Source: Nomia melanderi | Taxonomy: Eukaryota > Arthropoda > Insecta > Hymenoptera > Halictidae | Assembly: GCF_051020985.1 (NCBI RefSeq) | Contig: NW_027475134.1 | Span: forward strand, 2,852,001-2,916,000 | DNA: 64,000 nucleotides | Direction: 5' to 3' | Shown here: positions 36,004 to 48,598 of the stretch, one piece after another | Layout of the letters: each line of letters opens with the position of its first letter | How positions within the stretch are numbered: position 1 is the stretch's first letter | The notes under the pieces: model-generated | The model's database searches: none | What the model was told of the DNA's origin: nothing | What the model saw: only the letters and a program-made list of their open reading frames with translations | Translations under genes and position numbers: made by a program

Positions 36004-39000
36004 TTAGAGATAGCGCAATAAACCAAAGTGAATTATCTGCAGGAGGCCCTGGCGCATGAATCTGTGCAACGGGAACGACCTCGGAGCACCAGGGGCCGAG
36101 AAAACCACCGTCACATGGGGCAAGACACTCAGGGTCAGTGAAAAATCCAATATATATATGGTGATATCTCGGGTGCTATTACAGATACCGCAATAAATCA
36201 AAGTGCATTGTCTGTAGGAGACCCTGGCGCATGAACCTGTGCAGCGGGAACGACCTCGGACCACCAGGGGCCGAGAAAACGACCGTCTCATGGGGCCGGA
36301 CGCTCAGGGTCAGGGAAAAATCCAATATATAGGTGGTGATATCTCGGGTGCTATTACAGATAGCGCAATAAACCAAAGTGCATTGTCTGTAGGAGGCCCT
36401 GGCGCATGAACTTGTGCAGCGGGAACGTTCTCGGACCTCCAGGGGCCGAAAAAACCACAGTCTCATGGGGCCGGACACTCAAGGTCGGGGAAAAATCCAA
36501 TATATATCTGGTGATATCTCGAGTGCTATTAGAGATAGCGCAATAAATCAAAGTGCATTGTCTGTAGGAGGCCCTGGCGCATGAATCTGTGCAGCGGGAA
36601 CGACCTCGGAACACCAGGGGCCGAGAAAACCACCGTCTCATAGGGCCGGACACTCAGGGTCAGGGGAAAATCCAATATATATCTGGTGATATCTCGGGTG
36701 CTATTAGAGATAGCGCAATAAATCAAAGTGCATTGTCTGTAGGAGGCCCTGGCGCATGAATCTGTGCAGCGGGAACGACCTCGGAACACCAGGGACCGAG
36801 AAAACCAGCGTCTCATGGGGCCGGACACTCAGGGTCAGGGGAAAATCCAATATATATCTGGTGATATCTCGGGTGCTATTAGAGATAGCGCAATAAATCA
36901 AAATGCATTGTCTGTAGGAGGCCCTGGCGCATGAATCTGTGCAGCGGGAACGACCTCGGACCACCAGGGGCCGAGAAAACCACAGTCTCATGGGGCAGGA
37001 CACTCAGGGTCAGGGGAAAATCCAATATATATCTGGTGATATCTCGGGTGCTATCAGAGATAGCGCAATAAACCAAAGTGAATTATCTGCAGGAGGCCCT
37101 GGCGTATGAATCTGTGCAGCGGGAACGACCTCGGACCTCCAGGGGCCGAGACAACCACCGTCACATGGGGCCGGACACTCAGGGTCAGGGTAAAATCCAA
37201 TATATATCTGGTGATATGTCGCGTGCTATTACAGATAGCGCAATAAATCAAAGTGCATTGTCTGTAGGAGGCCCTGGCGCATGAACTTGTGCAGCGGGAA
37301 CGTTCTCGGACATCCAGGGGCCGAGAAAACCACAGTCTCATGGGGCCGGACACTCAGGGTCAGGGGAAAATCCAATATATATCTGGTGATATCTCGGGTG
37401 CTATTAGAGATAGCGCAATAAACCAAAGTGAATTATCTGCAGGAGGCCCTGGCGCATGCATCTGTGCAGCGGGAACGACCTCGGACCGCCAGGGGCCGAG
37501 AAAACCACCGCCTCATGGGGCCGGACACTCAGGGTAAGGGAAAAATCCAATATATATCTGGTGATATCTCGGGTGCTATTATAGATAGCGCAATAAATCA
37601 AAGTGAGTTATCTGTAGGAGGCCCTGGCGCATGAATCTATGCAGCGGGAACGACCTCGGACCACCAGGGGCCGAGAAAACCAGCGTCCCGGGGGGCCGGA
37701 CACTTAGAGTCAGTGAAAAATCCAATATATATCTGGTGATATCTCGGGTGCTATTACAGATAGCGCAATAAATCAAAGTGAATTATCTGCAGGAGGCCCT
37801 GGCGCATGAATCTGTGCAACGGGAACGACCTCGGACCACCAGGGGCCGAAAAAACCACAGTCTCATGGGGCCGGACACTCAGGGTCAGGGAAAAATCCAA
37901 TATATATCTGGTGATATCTTGGGTGCTATTAGAGATAGCGGAATAAACCAAAGTGAATTATCTGCAGGAGGCCCTGTCGCATGAATGTGTGCAGCGGGAA
38001 CGACCTCGGACCACCAGGGGCCGAGAAAACCGCAGTCTCATGGGGCCGGACACTCAGGGTCAGGGAAAAATCCAATACATATCTGGTGATATCTCGGGCG
38101 CTATTAGAGATAGCGCAATAAGCCAAAGTGAATTATCTGCAGGAGGCCCTGGCGCATGAATCTGTGCAGCGGGAACGACCTCGGTCCACCAGGGGCCGAG
38201 AAAACCACCGTCTCATGGGGCTGGACACTCAGGGTGAGGGAAATATCCAATATATATCTTGTGATATCTCGGGTGCTATTACAGATAGCGCAATAAATCA
38301 AAGTGCATTGTCAGTAGGAGGCCGTGGCGCATGAATCTGGGCAGCGGGAACGACCTCGGACCACCAGGGGCCGAGAAGACCACCGTCTCATGGGGCCGGA
38401 CACTCAGGGTCAGTGGAAAATCCAATATATATCTGGTGATATCTCGGGTGCTATTAGAGATAGCGCAATAAGCCAAAGGGAATTATCTGCAGGAGGCCCT
38501 GGCGCATGCATCTGTGCAGCGGGAACGACCTAGGACCACCAGGGGCCGGGAAAACCACCGTCTCATGGGGCCGGACACTCAGGGTAAGGGAAAAATCCAA
38601 TATATATCCGGTGATATCTCGGGTGCTATTAGAGATAGCGCAATAACCGAAAGTGAATTATCTGCAGGAGGCCCTGGCGCATGAATCTGTGCAGCGGGAA
38701 CGACCTCGGACCACCAGGGGCCGAGAAAACCACCGTCTCATGGGGCAGGATACTCAGGGTCAGGGAAAAATCCGATATATATCTTGTGATATCTCGGGTG
38801 CTATTAGAGATAGCGCAATAAACCAAAGTGAATTATCTGCAGGAGGCCCTGGCGCATGAATCTGTGCAACGGGAACGACCTCGGACCACCAGGGGCCGAG
38901 AAAACCACAGTCTCATGGGGCCGGACACTCTGGGTCAGGGAAAAATCCAATATATATGTGGTGATATCTCGGGTGCTATTACAGATAGCGCAATAAATCA

Positions 39001-39453
39001 AAGTGCATTGTCTGCAGGGGGCCCTGGCGCATGAATCTGTGCAGCGGGAACGACCTCGGACCACCAGGGGCCGAGAAAACTACAGTCTCATGCGGCCGGA
39101 CACTCAGGGTCTGGGGAAAATCCAATATATATCTGGTGATATCTCGGGTCCTATTACAGATAGGGAAATAAATCAAAGAGAATTATCTGCAGGAGGCCCT
39201 TGCGCATGAATCTGTGCAGCGGGAACGACCTCGGTCCACCAGGGGCCGAGAAAACCACCGTCTCATGTGGCTGGACACTCAGGGTGAGGGAAATATCCAA
39301 TATATATCTGGTAATATCTCGGGTGCTATTACAGATAGCGCAATAAATCAAAGTGCGTTGTCTGTAGGAGACCCTGGCGCATGAACCTGTGCAGCGGGAA
39401 CGACCTCGGACCACCAGGGGCCGAGAAAACCACAGTCTCATGGGGCCGGACAC
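36004..39453. repeat. Module Y, copy 1
   Basis: The module has many private changes: ATATGTCGCGTGC near 37215, GCATGCATCTG near 37455, the GCGTCCCGGGGGGCC change near 37684, ATATCTTGGGTGC near 37914, AATACATATC near 38075, GGCCGTGGCGC near 38321, ATCCGGTGATATC near 38606 and GTAATATC near 39311. It reappears at offset 12770 with almost every one of these, and again from 57520. Several of its units start with the AACCAAAGTGAATTATCTGC haplotype. Confidence 0.88.
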
Positions 39454-42400
39454 TCAGGGTCAGTGGAAAATCCAATATAGATCTGGTGATATCTCGGGTG
39501 CTATTACAGATAGCGCAATAAATCAAAGTGCATTACCTGTAGGAGGCCCTGGCGCATGAATCTGTGCAGCGGGAACGTCCTCGGACCTCCAGGGGCCGAG
39601 ACAACGACCGTCTCATGGGGCCGGACACTCAGGGTCAGGGTAAAATCCAATATATATCTGGTGATATCTCGGGTGCTATTACAGATAGCGCAATAAATCA
39701 ATGTGCATTGTCTGTAGGAGGCCCAGGCGCATGAATCTGTTCAGCGGGAACGACCTCGGACGACCAGGGGCCGAGAAAACCACAGTCTCATGGGGCCGGA
39801 CACTCAGGGTCAGGGGAAAATGCAATATATATCTGGTGATATCTCGGGTGCTATTAGAGATAGCGCAATAAACCAAAGTGAATTATCTGCAGGAGGCACT
39901 GGCGCATGAATCTGTGCAACGGGAACGACCTCGGACCACCAGGGGCCGAGAAAACCACAGTCTCATGGGGCCGGACACTTAGGGTCAGGGGAAAATCCAA
40001 TATATAGCTGGTGATATCTCGGGTGCTATTAGAGATAGCGCAATAAATCAAAGTGCATTGTCTGTAGGAGGCCCTGGCGCATGAATCTGTGCAGCGGGAA
40101 GGACCTCGGAACACCAGGGGCCGAGAATACCACCGTCACATGGGGCAGGACACTCAGGGTCAGTGAAAAATCCAATATATATATGGTGATATCTCGGGTG
40201 CTATTACAGATACGGCAATAAATCAAAGTGCATTGTCTGTAGGAGACCCTGGCGCATGAACCTGTGCAGCGGGAACGACCTCGGACCACCAGGGGCCGAG
40301 AAAACGACCGTCTCATGGGGCCGGACGCTCAGGGTCAGGGAAAAATCCAATATATAGGTGGTGATATCTCGGGTGCTATTACAGATAGCGCAATAAATCA
40401 AAGTGCATTGTCTGTAGGAGACACTGGCGCATGAACCTGTGCAGCGGGAACGACCTCGGACCACCAGGGGCCGAGAAAACCACAGTCTCATGGGGCCGGA
40501 CACTCAGGGTCAGGGAAAAATCCAATATATATCTGGTGATATCTCGGGTGCTATTAGAGATAGCGCAATAAACCAAAGTGAATTATCTGCAGGAGGCCCT
40601 GGCGCATGAATCTGTGCAGCGAGAACGACCTCGGGCCACCAGGGGCCGAGAAAACTACCGTCTCATGGGGCCGGTCAGTCAGGGTCAGTGAAAAATCCAA
40701 TATATATCTGCTGATATCTCGGCTGCTATTACAGATAGCGCAATCAATCAAAGTGCATTGTCTGTAGGAGGCCCTGGCGCATGAATCTGTGCAGCGGGAA
40801 CGACCTCGGAGCACCAGGGGCGAGACAACCACCTTCTCATGGGGCCGGAAACTCAGGGTCCGGGAAAAATCCAATATATATCTGGTGATATCTCGGGTCC
40901 AATTACAGATAGCGCAATAAATCAAAGTGCATTACCTGTAGGAGGCCCTGGCGCATGAATCTGTGCAGCGGGAACGTCCTCGGACCTCCAGGGGCCGAGA
41001 AAACCACAGTCTCATGGGGCCGGACACTCAGGGTCAGGGGAAAATCCAATATATATCTGGTGATATCTCGGGTGCTATTAGAGATAGCGCAATAAATCAA
41101 AGTGCATTGTCTGTAGGAGGCCCTGGCGCATGAATCTGTGCAGCGGGAACGACCTCGGAACACCAGGGGCCGAGAAAACCACCGTCTCATGGGGCAGGAC
41201 ACTCAGGGTCAGTGAAAAATCCAATATATATCTGGTGATATCTCGGGTGCTATCAGAGATAGCGCAATAAACCAAAGTGCATTGTCTGTCGGAGACCCTG
41301 GCGCATGTACCTGTGCAGCGGGATCGACCTCGGACCACCAGGGGCCGAGAAAACGACCGTCTCATGGGGCCGGACGCTCAGGGTCAGTGAAAAATCCAAT
41401 ATATATCTGCTGATATCTCGGGTGCTATTACAGATAGCGCAATAAATCAAAGTGCATTGTCTGTAGGAGGCCCTGGCGCATGAATCTGTGCAGCGGGAAC
41501 GACCTCGGAGCACCAGGGGCGAGACAACCACCTTCTCATGGAGCCGGAAACTCAGGGTCCGGGAAAAATCCAATATATATCTGGTGATATCTCGGGTGCT
41601 ATTACAGATAGCGCAATAAATCAAAGTGCGTTGTCTGTAGGAGACCCTGGCGCATGAACCTGTGCAGCGGGAACGACCTCGGACCACCAGGGGCCGAGAA
41701 AACCACAGTCTCATGGGGCCGTTCACTCAGGGTCAGGGAAAATTCCAATATATATCTGGTGATATCTCGGGTGCTATTACAGATAGCGCAATAAATCAAA
41801 GTACATTGTCTGTAGGAGGCCCTGGCGCATGAACTTGTGCAGCGGGAACGTTCTCGGACCTCCAGGGGCCGAGAAAACCACAGTCTCATGGGGCCGGACA
41901 CTCAAGGTCGGGGAAAAATCCAATATATATCTGGTGATATCTCGGGTGCTATTACAGATAGCGCAATAAATCAAAGTGCATTGTCTGTAGGAGGCCCTGG
42001 CGCATGAATCTGTGCAGCGGGATCGTCCTCGGACCTCCAGGGGCCGAGAAAACCACAGTCTCATGGGGCCGGACACTCAGGGTCAGTGGAAAATCCAATA
42101 TAGATCTGGTGATATCTCGGGTGCTATTACCGATAGCGCAATAAATCAAAGTGCATTACCTGTAGGAGGCCCTGGCGCATGAATCTGTGCAGCGGGAACG
42201 TCCTCGGACCTCCAGGGGCCGAGACAACGACCGTCTCATGGGGCCGGACACTCAGGGTCAGGGTAAAATCCAATATATATCTGGTGATATCTCGGGTGCT
42301 ATTACAGATAGCGCAATAAATCAATGTGCATTGTCTGTAGGAGGCCCAGGCGCATGAATCTGTTCAGCGGGAACGACCTCGGACGACCAGGGGCCGAGAA

Positions 42401-45130
42401 AACCACAGTCTCATGGGGCCGGACACTCAGGGTCAGGGGAAAATCCAATATATATCTGGTGATATCTCGGGTGCTATTAGAGATAGCGCAATAAACCAAA
42501 GTGAATTATCTGCAGGAGGCACTGGCGCATGAATCTGTGCAACGGGAACGACCTCGGACCACCAGGGGCCGAGAAAACCACAGTCTCATGGGGCCGGACA
42601 CTTAGGGTCAGGGGAAAATCCAATATATATCTGGTGATATCTCGGGTGCTATTAGAGATAGCGCAATAAATCAAAGTGCATTGTCTGTAGGAGGCCCTGG
42701 CGCATGAATCTGTGCAGCGGGAAGGACCTCGGAACACCAGGGGCCGAGAATACCACCGTCACATGGGGCAGGACACTCAGGGTCAGTGAAAAATCCAATA
42801 TATATATGGTGATATCTCGGGTGCTATTACAGATACGGCAATAAATCAAAGTGCATTGTCTGTAGGAGACCCTGGCGCATGAACCTGTGCAGCGGGAACG
42901 ACCTCGGACCTCCAGGGGCCGAGACAACGACCGTCTCATGGGGCCGGACACTCAGGGTCAGGGTAAAATCCAATATATATCTGGTGATATCTCGGGTGCT
43001 ATTACAGATAGCGCAATAAATCAATGTGCATTGTCTGTAGGAGGCCCAGGCGCATGAATCTGTTCAGCGGGAACGACCTCGGACGACCAGGGGCCGAGAA
43101 AACCACAGTCTCATGGGGCCGGACACTCAGGGTCAGGGGAAAATCCAATATATATCTGGTGATATCTCGGGTGCTATTAGAGATAGCGCAATAAACCAAA
43201 GTGAATTATCTGCAGGAGGCACTGGCGCATGAATCTGTGCAACGGGAACGACCTCGGACCACCAGGGGCCGAGAAAACCACAGTCTCATGGGGCCGGACA
43301 CTTAGGGTCAGGGGAAAATCCAATATATATCTGGTGATATCTCGGGTGCTATTAGAGATAGCGCAATAAATCAAAGTGCATTGTCTGTAGGAGGCCCTGG
43401 CGCATGAATCTGTGCAGCGGGAAGGACCTCGGAACACCAGGGGCCGAGAATACCACCGTCACATGGGGCAGGACACTCAGGGTCAGTGAAAAATCCAATA
43501 TATATATGGTGATATCTCGGGTGCTATTACAGATACGGCAATAAATCAAAGTGCATTGTCTGTAGGAGACCCTGGCGCATGAACCTGTGCAGCGGGAACG
43601 ACCTCGGACCACCAGGGGCCGAGAAAACGACCGTCTCATGGGGCCGGACGCTCAGGGTCAGGGAAAAATCCAATATATAGGTGGTGATATCTCGGGTGCT
43701 ATTACAGATAGCGCAATAAATCAAAGTGCATTGTCTGTAGGAGACACTGGCGCATGAATCTGTGCAGCGTGAACGTCCTCGGACCTCCAGGGGCCGAGAA
43801 AACCACAGTCTCATGGGGCCGGACACTCAGGGTCAGGGGAAAATCCAATATATATCTGGTGATATCTCGGGTGCTATTAGAGATAGCGCAATAAATCAAA
43901 GTGCATTGTCTGTAGGAGGCCCTGGCGCATGAATCTGTGCAGCGGGAACGACCTCGGAACACCAGGGGCCGAGAAAACCACCGTCTCATGGGGCAGGACA
44001 CTCAGGGTCAGTGAAAAATCCAATATATATCTGGTGATATCTCGGGTGCTATCAGAGATAGCGCAATAAACCAAAGTGCATTGTCTGTCGGAGACCCTGG
44101 CGCATGTACCTGTGCAGCGGGATCGACCTCGGACCACCAGGGGCCGAGAAAACGACCGTCTCATGGGGCCGGACGCTCAGGGTCAGTGAAAAATCCAATA
44201 TATATCTGCTGATATCTCGGGTGCTATTACAGATAGCGCAATAAATCAAAGTGCATTGTCTGTAGGAGGCCCTGGCGCATGAACTTGTGCAGCGGGAACG
44301 TTCTCGGACCTCCAGGGGCCGAGGAAACCACAGTCCCATGGGGCCGGACACTCAAGGTCGGGGAAAAATCCAATATATATCTGGTGATATCTCGGGTGAT
44401 ATTAGAGATAGCGCAATAAATCAAAGTGCATTGTCTGTAGGAGACCCTGGCGCATGAACCTGTGCAGCGGGATCGACCTCGGACCACCAGGGGCCGAGAA
44501 AACGATCGTCTCATGGGGCCGGACGCTCAGGGTCAGTGAAAAATCCAATATATATCTGGTGATATCTCGGGTGCTATTACAGATAGCGCAATAAATCAAA
44601 GTGCATTGTCTGTAGGAGGCCCTGGCGCATGAACTTGTGCAGCGGGAACGTTCTCGGACCTCCAGGGGCCGAGAAAACCACAGTCTCATGGGGCCGGACA
44701 CTCAGGGTCAGTGGAAAATCCAATATAGATCTGGTGATATCTCGGGTGCTATTACAGATAGCGCAATAAATCAAAGTGCATTACCTGTAGGAGGCCCTGG
44801 CGCATGAATCTGTGCAGCGGGAACGTCCTCGGACCTCCAGGGGCCGAGACAACGACCGTCTCATGGGGCCGGACACTCAGGGTCAGGGTAAAATCCAATA
44901 TATATCTGGTGATATCTCGGGTGCTATTACAGATAGCGCAATAAATCAATGTGCATTGTCTGTAGGAGGCCCAGGCGCATGAATCTGTTCAGCGGGAACG
45001 ACCTCGGACGACCAGGGGCCGAGAAAACCACAGTCTCATGGGGCCGGACACTCAGGGTCAGGGGAAAATCCAATATATATCTGGTGATATCTCGGGTGCT
45101 ATTAGAGATAGCGCAATAAACCAAAGTGCA
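39454..45130. repeat. Module Z region, copy 1, with internal expansion
   Basis: Typical monomers carry TATAGATCTGG, GATACGGCAATAAATC, AATCAATGTGCATTG with GGCCCAGGCGC, GGCACTGGCGC and ACACTTAGGGTC. The series at 39504-40316 returns at 42127 (offset 2623), again at 42827 and in part at 44752. A related, unexpanded order is seen at 60495-63440. Within it lies an exact four-monomer tandem duplication, listed separately. Both edges grade into X- or Y-type monomers. Confidence 0.7.
42201..43600. repeat. Four-monomer tandem duplication, 2 x 700 bp
   Basis: Bases 42201-42900 are repeated as 42901-43600 with an offset of exactly 700. The joint is a hybrid monomer. At 42901 it has the A seen at 43601 (GGAACGACC), but from 42911 it has the T of the type at 42211 (GGACCTCC and then GAGACAACGACC). 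The crossover therefore lies in 42902-42910, unit positions 86-94, inside the CTCGG/CCGAG dyad. This is the cleanest recent unequal exchange in the window. Confidence 0.88.
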
Positions 45131-47035
45131 TTGTCTGTCGGAGACCCTGGCGCATGTACTGTGCAGCGGGATCGACCTCGGACCACCAGGGGCCGAGAAA
45201 ACGACCGTCTCATGGGGCCGGACGCTCAGGGTCAGGGAAAAATCCAATATATAGGTGGTGATATCTCGGGTGCTATTAGAGATAGCGCAATAAACCAAAG
45301 TGAATTATCTGCAGGAGGCCCTGGCGCATGAATCTGTGCAGCGAGAACGACCTCGGACCACCAGGGGCCGAGAAAACTACCGTCTCATGGGGCCGGTCAG
45401 TCAGGGTCAGTGAAAAATCCAATATATATCTGCTGATATCTCGGCTGCTATTACAGATAGCGCAATAAATCAAAGTGCATTGTCTGTAGGAGGCCCTGGC
45501 GCATGAATCTGTGCAGCGGGAACGACCTCGGACCTCCAGGGGCCGAGAAAACCACAGTCTCATGGGGCCGGACACTCAAGGTCGGGGAAAAATCCAATAT
45601 ATATCTGGTGATATCTCGGGTGATATTAGAGATAGCGCAATAAATCAAAGTGCATTGTCTGTAGGAGACCCTGGCGCATGAACCTGTGCAGCGGGAACGA
45701 CCTCGGACCACCAGGGGCCGAGAAAACGACCGTCTCATGGGGCCGGACGCTCAGGGTCAGGGAAAAATCCAATATATAGGTGGTGATATCTCGGGTGCTA
45801 TTACAGATAGCGCAATAAATCAAAGTGCATTGTCTGTAGGAGACACTGGCGCATGAACCTGTGCAGCGGGAACGACCTCGGACCACCAGGGGCCGAGAAA
45901 ACGACAGTCTCATGGGGCCGGACACTCAGGGTCAGGGAAAAATCCAATATATATCTGGTGATATCTCGGGTGCTATTAGAGATAGCGCAATAAACCAAAG
46001 TGAATTATCTGCAGGAGGCCCTGGCGCATGAATCTGTGCAGCGAGAACGACCTCGGACCACCAGGGGCCGAGAAAACTACCGTCTCATGGGGCCGGTCAG
46101 TCAGGGTCAGTGAACAATCCAATATATATCTGCTGATATCTCGGCTGCTATTACAGATAGCGCAATAAATCAAAGTGCATTGTCTGTAGGAGGCCCTGGC
46201 GCATGAATCTGTGCAGCGGGAACGACCTCGGAGCACCAGGGGCGAGACAACCACCTTCTCATGGAGCCGGAAACTCAGGGTCCGGGAAAAATCCAATATA
46301 TATCTGGTGATATCTCGGGTCCTATTACAGATAGCGCAATAAATCAAAGTGCATTACCTGTAGGAGGCCCTGGCACATGAATCTGTGCAGCGGGAACGTC
46401 CTCGGACCTCCAGGGGCCGAGAAAACCACAGTCTCATGGGGCCGGACACTCAGGGTCAGGGGAAAATCCAATATATATCTGGCGATATCTCGGGTGCTAT
46501 TACAGATAGCGCAATAAATCAAATTGCATTGTCTGTCGGAGACCCTGGCGCATGAACCTGTGCAGCGGGATCGACCTCGGACCACCAGGGGCCGAGAAAA
46601 CGACCGTCTCATGGGGCCGGACGCTCAGGGTCAGTGAAAAATCCAATATATATCTGGTGATATCTCGTGTGCTATTACAGATAGCGCAATAAATCAAAGT
46701 GCATTGTCTGTAGGAGGCCCTGGCGCATGAACTTGTGCAGCGGGAACGTTCTCGGACCTCCAGGGGCCGAGAAAACCACAGTCTCATGGGGCCGGACACT
46801 CAAGGTCGGGGAAAAATCCAATATATATCTGGTGATATCTCGGGTGCTATTAGAGATAGCGCAATAAATCAAAGTGTATTGTCTGTAGGAGGCCCTGGCG
46901 CATGAATCTGAGCAGCGGGAACGACCTCAGAACACCAGGGGCCGAGAAAACCACCGTCTCATGGGGCAGGACACTCAGGGTCAGTGAAAAATCCAATATA
47001 TATCTGGTGATATCTCGGGTGCTATTACAGATAGC
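45130..47035. repeat. Module X strip, copy at offset 8397 from 53527-55432
   Basis: The strip starts with the GTCGGAGACCC monomer that holds the one-base deletion GCATGTACTGTG (near 45154) and runs through AGCGAGAACGACC monomers, an ATATATAGGTGG monomer, a GCGAGAC monomer near 46239 and a GTGTATTGTCTG monomer near 46871. The same order occurs at 53527-55432. The two then part: here a GTCGGAGACCC monomer follows (47059), whereas there a TGAATTATCTGCAGG monomer follows (55446). Related orders lie at 29390-31280 and 32012-33900. Confidence 0.8.
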
Positions 47036-48598
47036 GCAAGAAATCAAAGTGCATTGTCTGTCGGAGACCCTGGCGCATGAACCTGTGCAGCGGGATCGAC
47101 CTCGGACCACCAGGGGCCGAGAAAACGACCGTCTCATGGGGCCGGACGCTCAGGGTCAGTGAAAAATCCAATATATATCTGGTGATATCTCGGGTGCTAT
47201 TACAGATAGCGCAATAAATCGAAGTGCATTGTCTGTCGGAGACCCTGGCGCATGTACCTGTGCAGCGGGATCGACCTCGGACCACCAGGGGCCGAGAAAA
47301 CGACCGTCTCATGGGGCCGGACGCTCAGGGTCAGTGAAAAATCCAATATATATCTGCTGATATCTCGGGTGCTATTACAGATAGCGCAATAAATCAAAGT
47401 GCATTGTCTGTAGGAGACACTGGCGCATGAACCTGTGCAGCGGGAACGACCTCGGACCACCAGGGGCCGAGAAAACGACAGTCTCATGGGGCCGGACACT
47501 CAGGGTCAGGGAAAAATCCAATATATATCTGGTGATATCTCGGGTGCTATTAGAGATAGCGCAATAAACCAAAGTGAATTATCTGCAGGAGGCCCTGGCG
47601 CATGAATCTGTGCAGCGAGAACGACCTCGGACCACCAGGGGCCGAGAAAACTACCGTCTCATGGGGCCGGTCAGTCAGGGTCAGTGAAAAATCCAATATA
47701 TATCTGCTGATATCTCGGCTGCTATTACAGATAGCGCAATAAATCAAAGTGCATTGTCTGTAGGAGGCCCTGGCGCATGAATCTGTGCAGCGGGAACGAC
47801 CTCGGAGCACCAGGGGCGAGACAACCACCTTCTCATGGAGCCGGAAACTCAGGGTCCGGGAAAAATCCAATATATATCTGGTGATATCTCGGGTCCTATT
47901 ACAGATAGCGCAATAAATCAAAGTGCATTACCTGTAGGAGGCCCTGGCGCATGAATCTGTGCAGCGGGAACGTCCTCGGACCTCCAGGGGCCGAGAAAAC
48001 CACAGTCTCATGGGGCCGGACACTCAGGGTCAGGGGAAAATCCAATATATATCTGGTGATATCTCGGGTGCTATTACAGATAGCGCAATAAATCAAAGTG
48101 CATTGTCTGTCGGAGACCCTGGCGCATGAACCTGTGCAGCGGGATCGACCTCGGACCACCAGGGGCCGAGAAAACGACCGTCTCATGGGGCCGGACGCTC
48201 AGGGTCAGTGAAAAATCCAATATATATCTGGTGATATCTCGGGTGCTATTACAGATAGCCCAATAAATCAAAGTGCATTGTCTGTAGGAGGCCCTGGCGC
48301 ATGAACTTGTGCAGCGCGAACGTTCTCGGACCGCCAGGGGCCGAGAAAACCACAGTCTCATGGGGCCGGGCACTCAAGGTCGGGGAAAAATCCAATATAT
48401 ATCTGGTGATATCTCGTGTGCTATTAGAGATAGCGCAATAAATAAAAGTGTATTGTCTGTAGGAGGCCCTGGCGCATGAATCTGTTCAGCGGGAACGACC
48501 TCGGACGACCAGGGGCCGAGAAAACCACAGTCTCATGGGGCCGGACACTCAGGGTCAGGGGAAAATCCAATATATATCTGGTGATATCTCGGGTGCTA

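Noticed and set aside
41253..41726. Longest open frame, 157 residues on the minus strand
   Set aside because: It spans almost three monomers and owes its length to a GCGAGAC deletion next to an unusual successor monomer. It is the same satellite read in successive frames and starts on a non-ATG-type repeat position.
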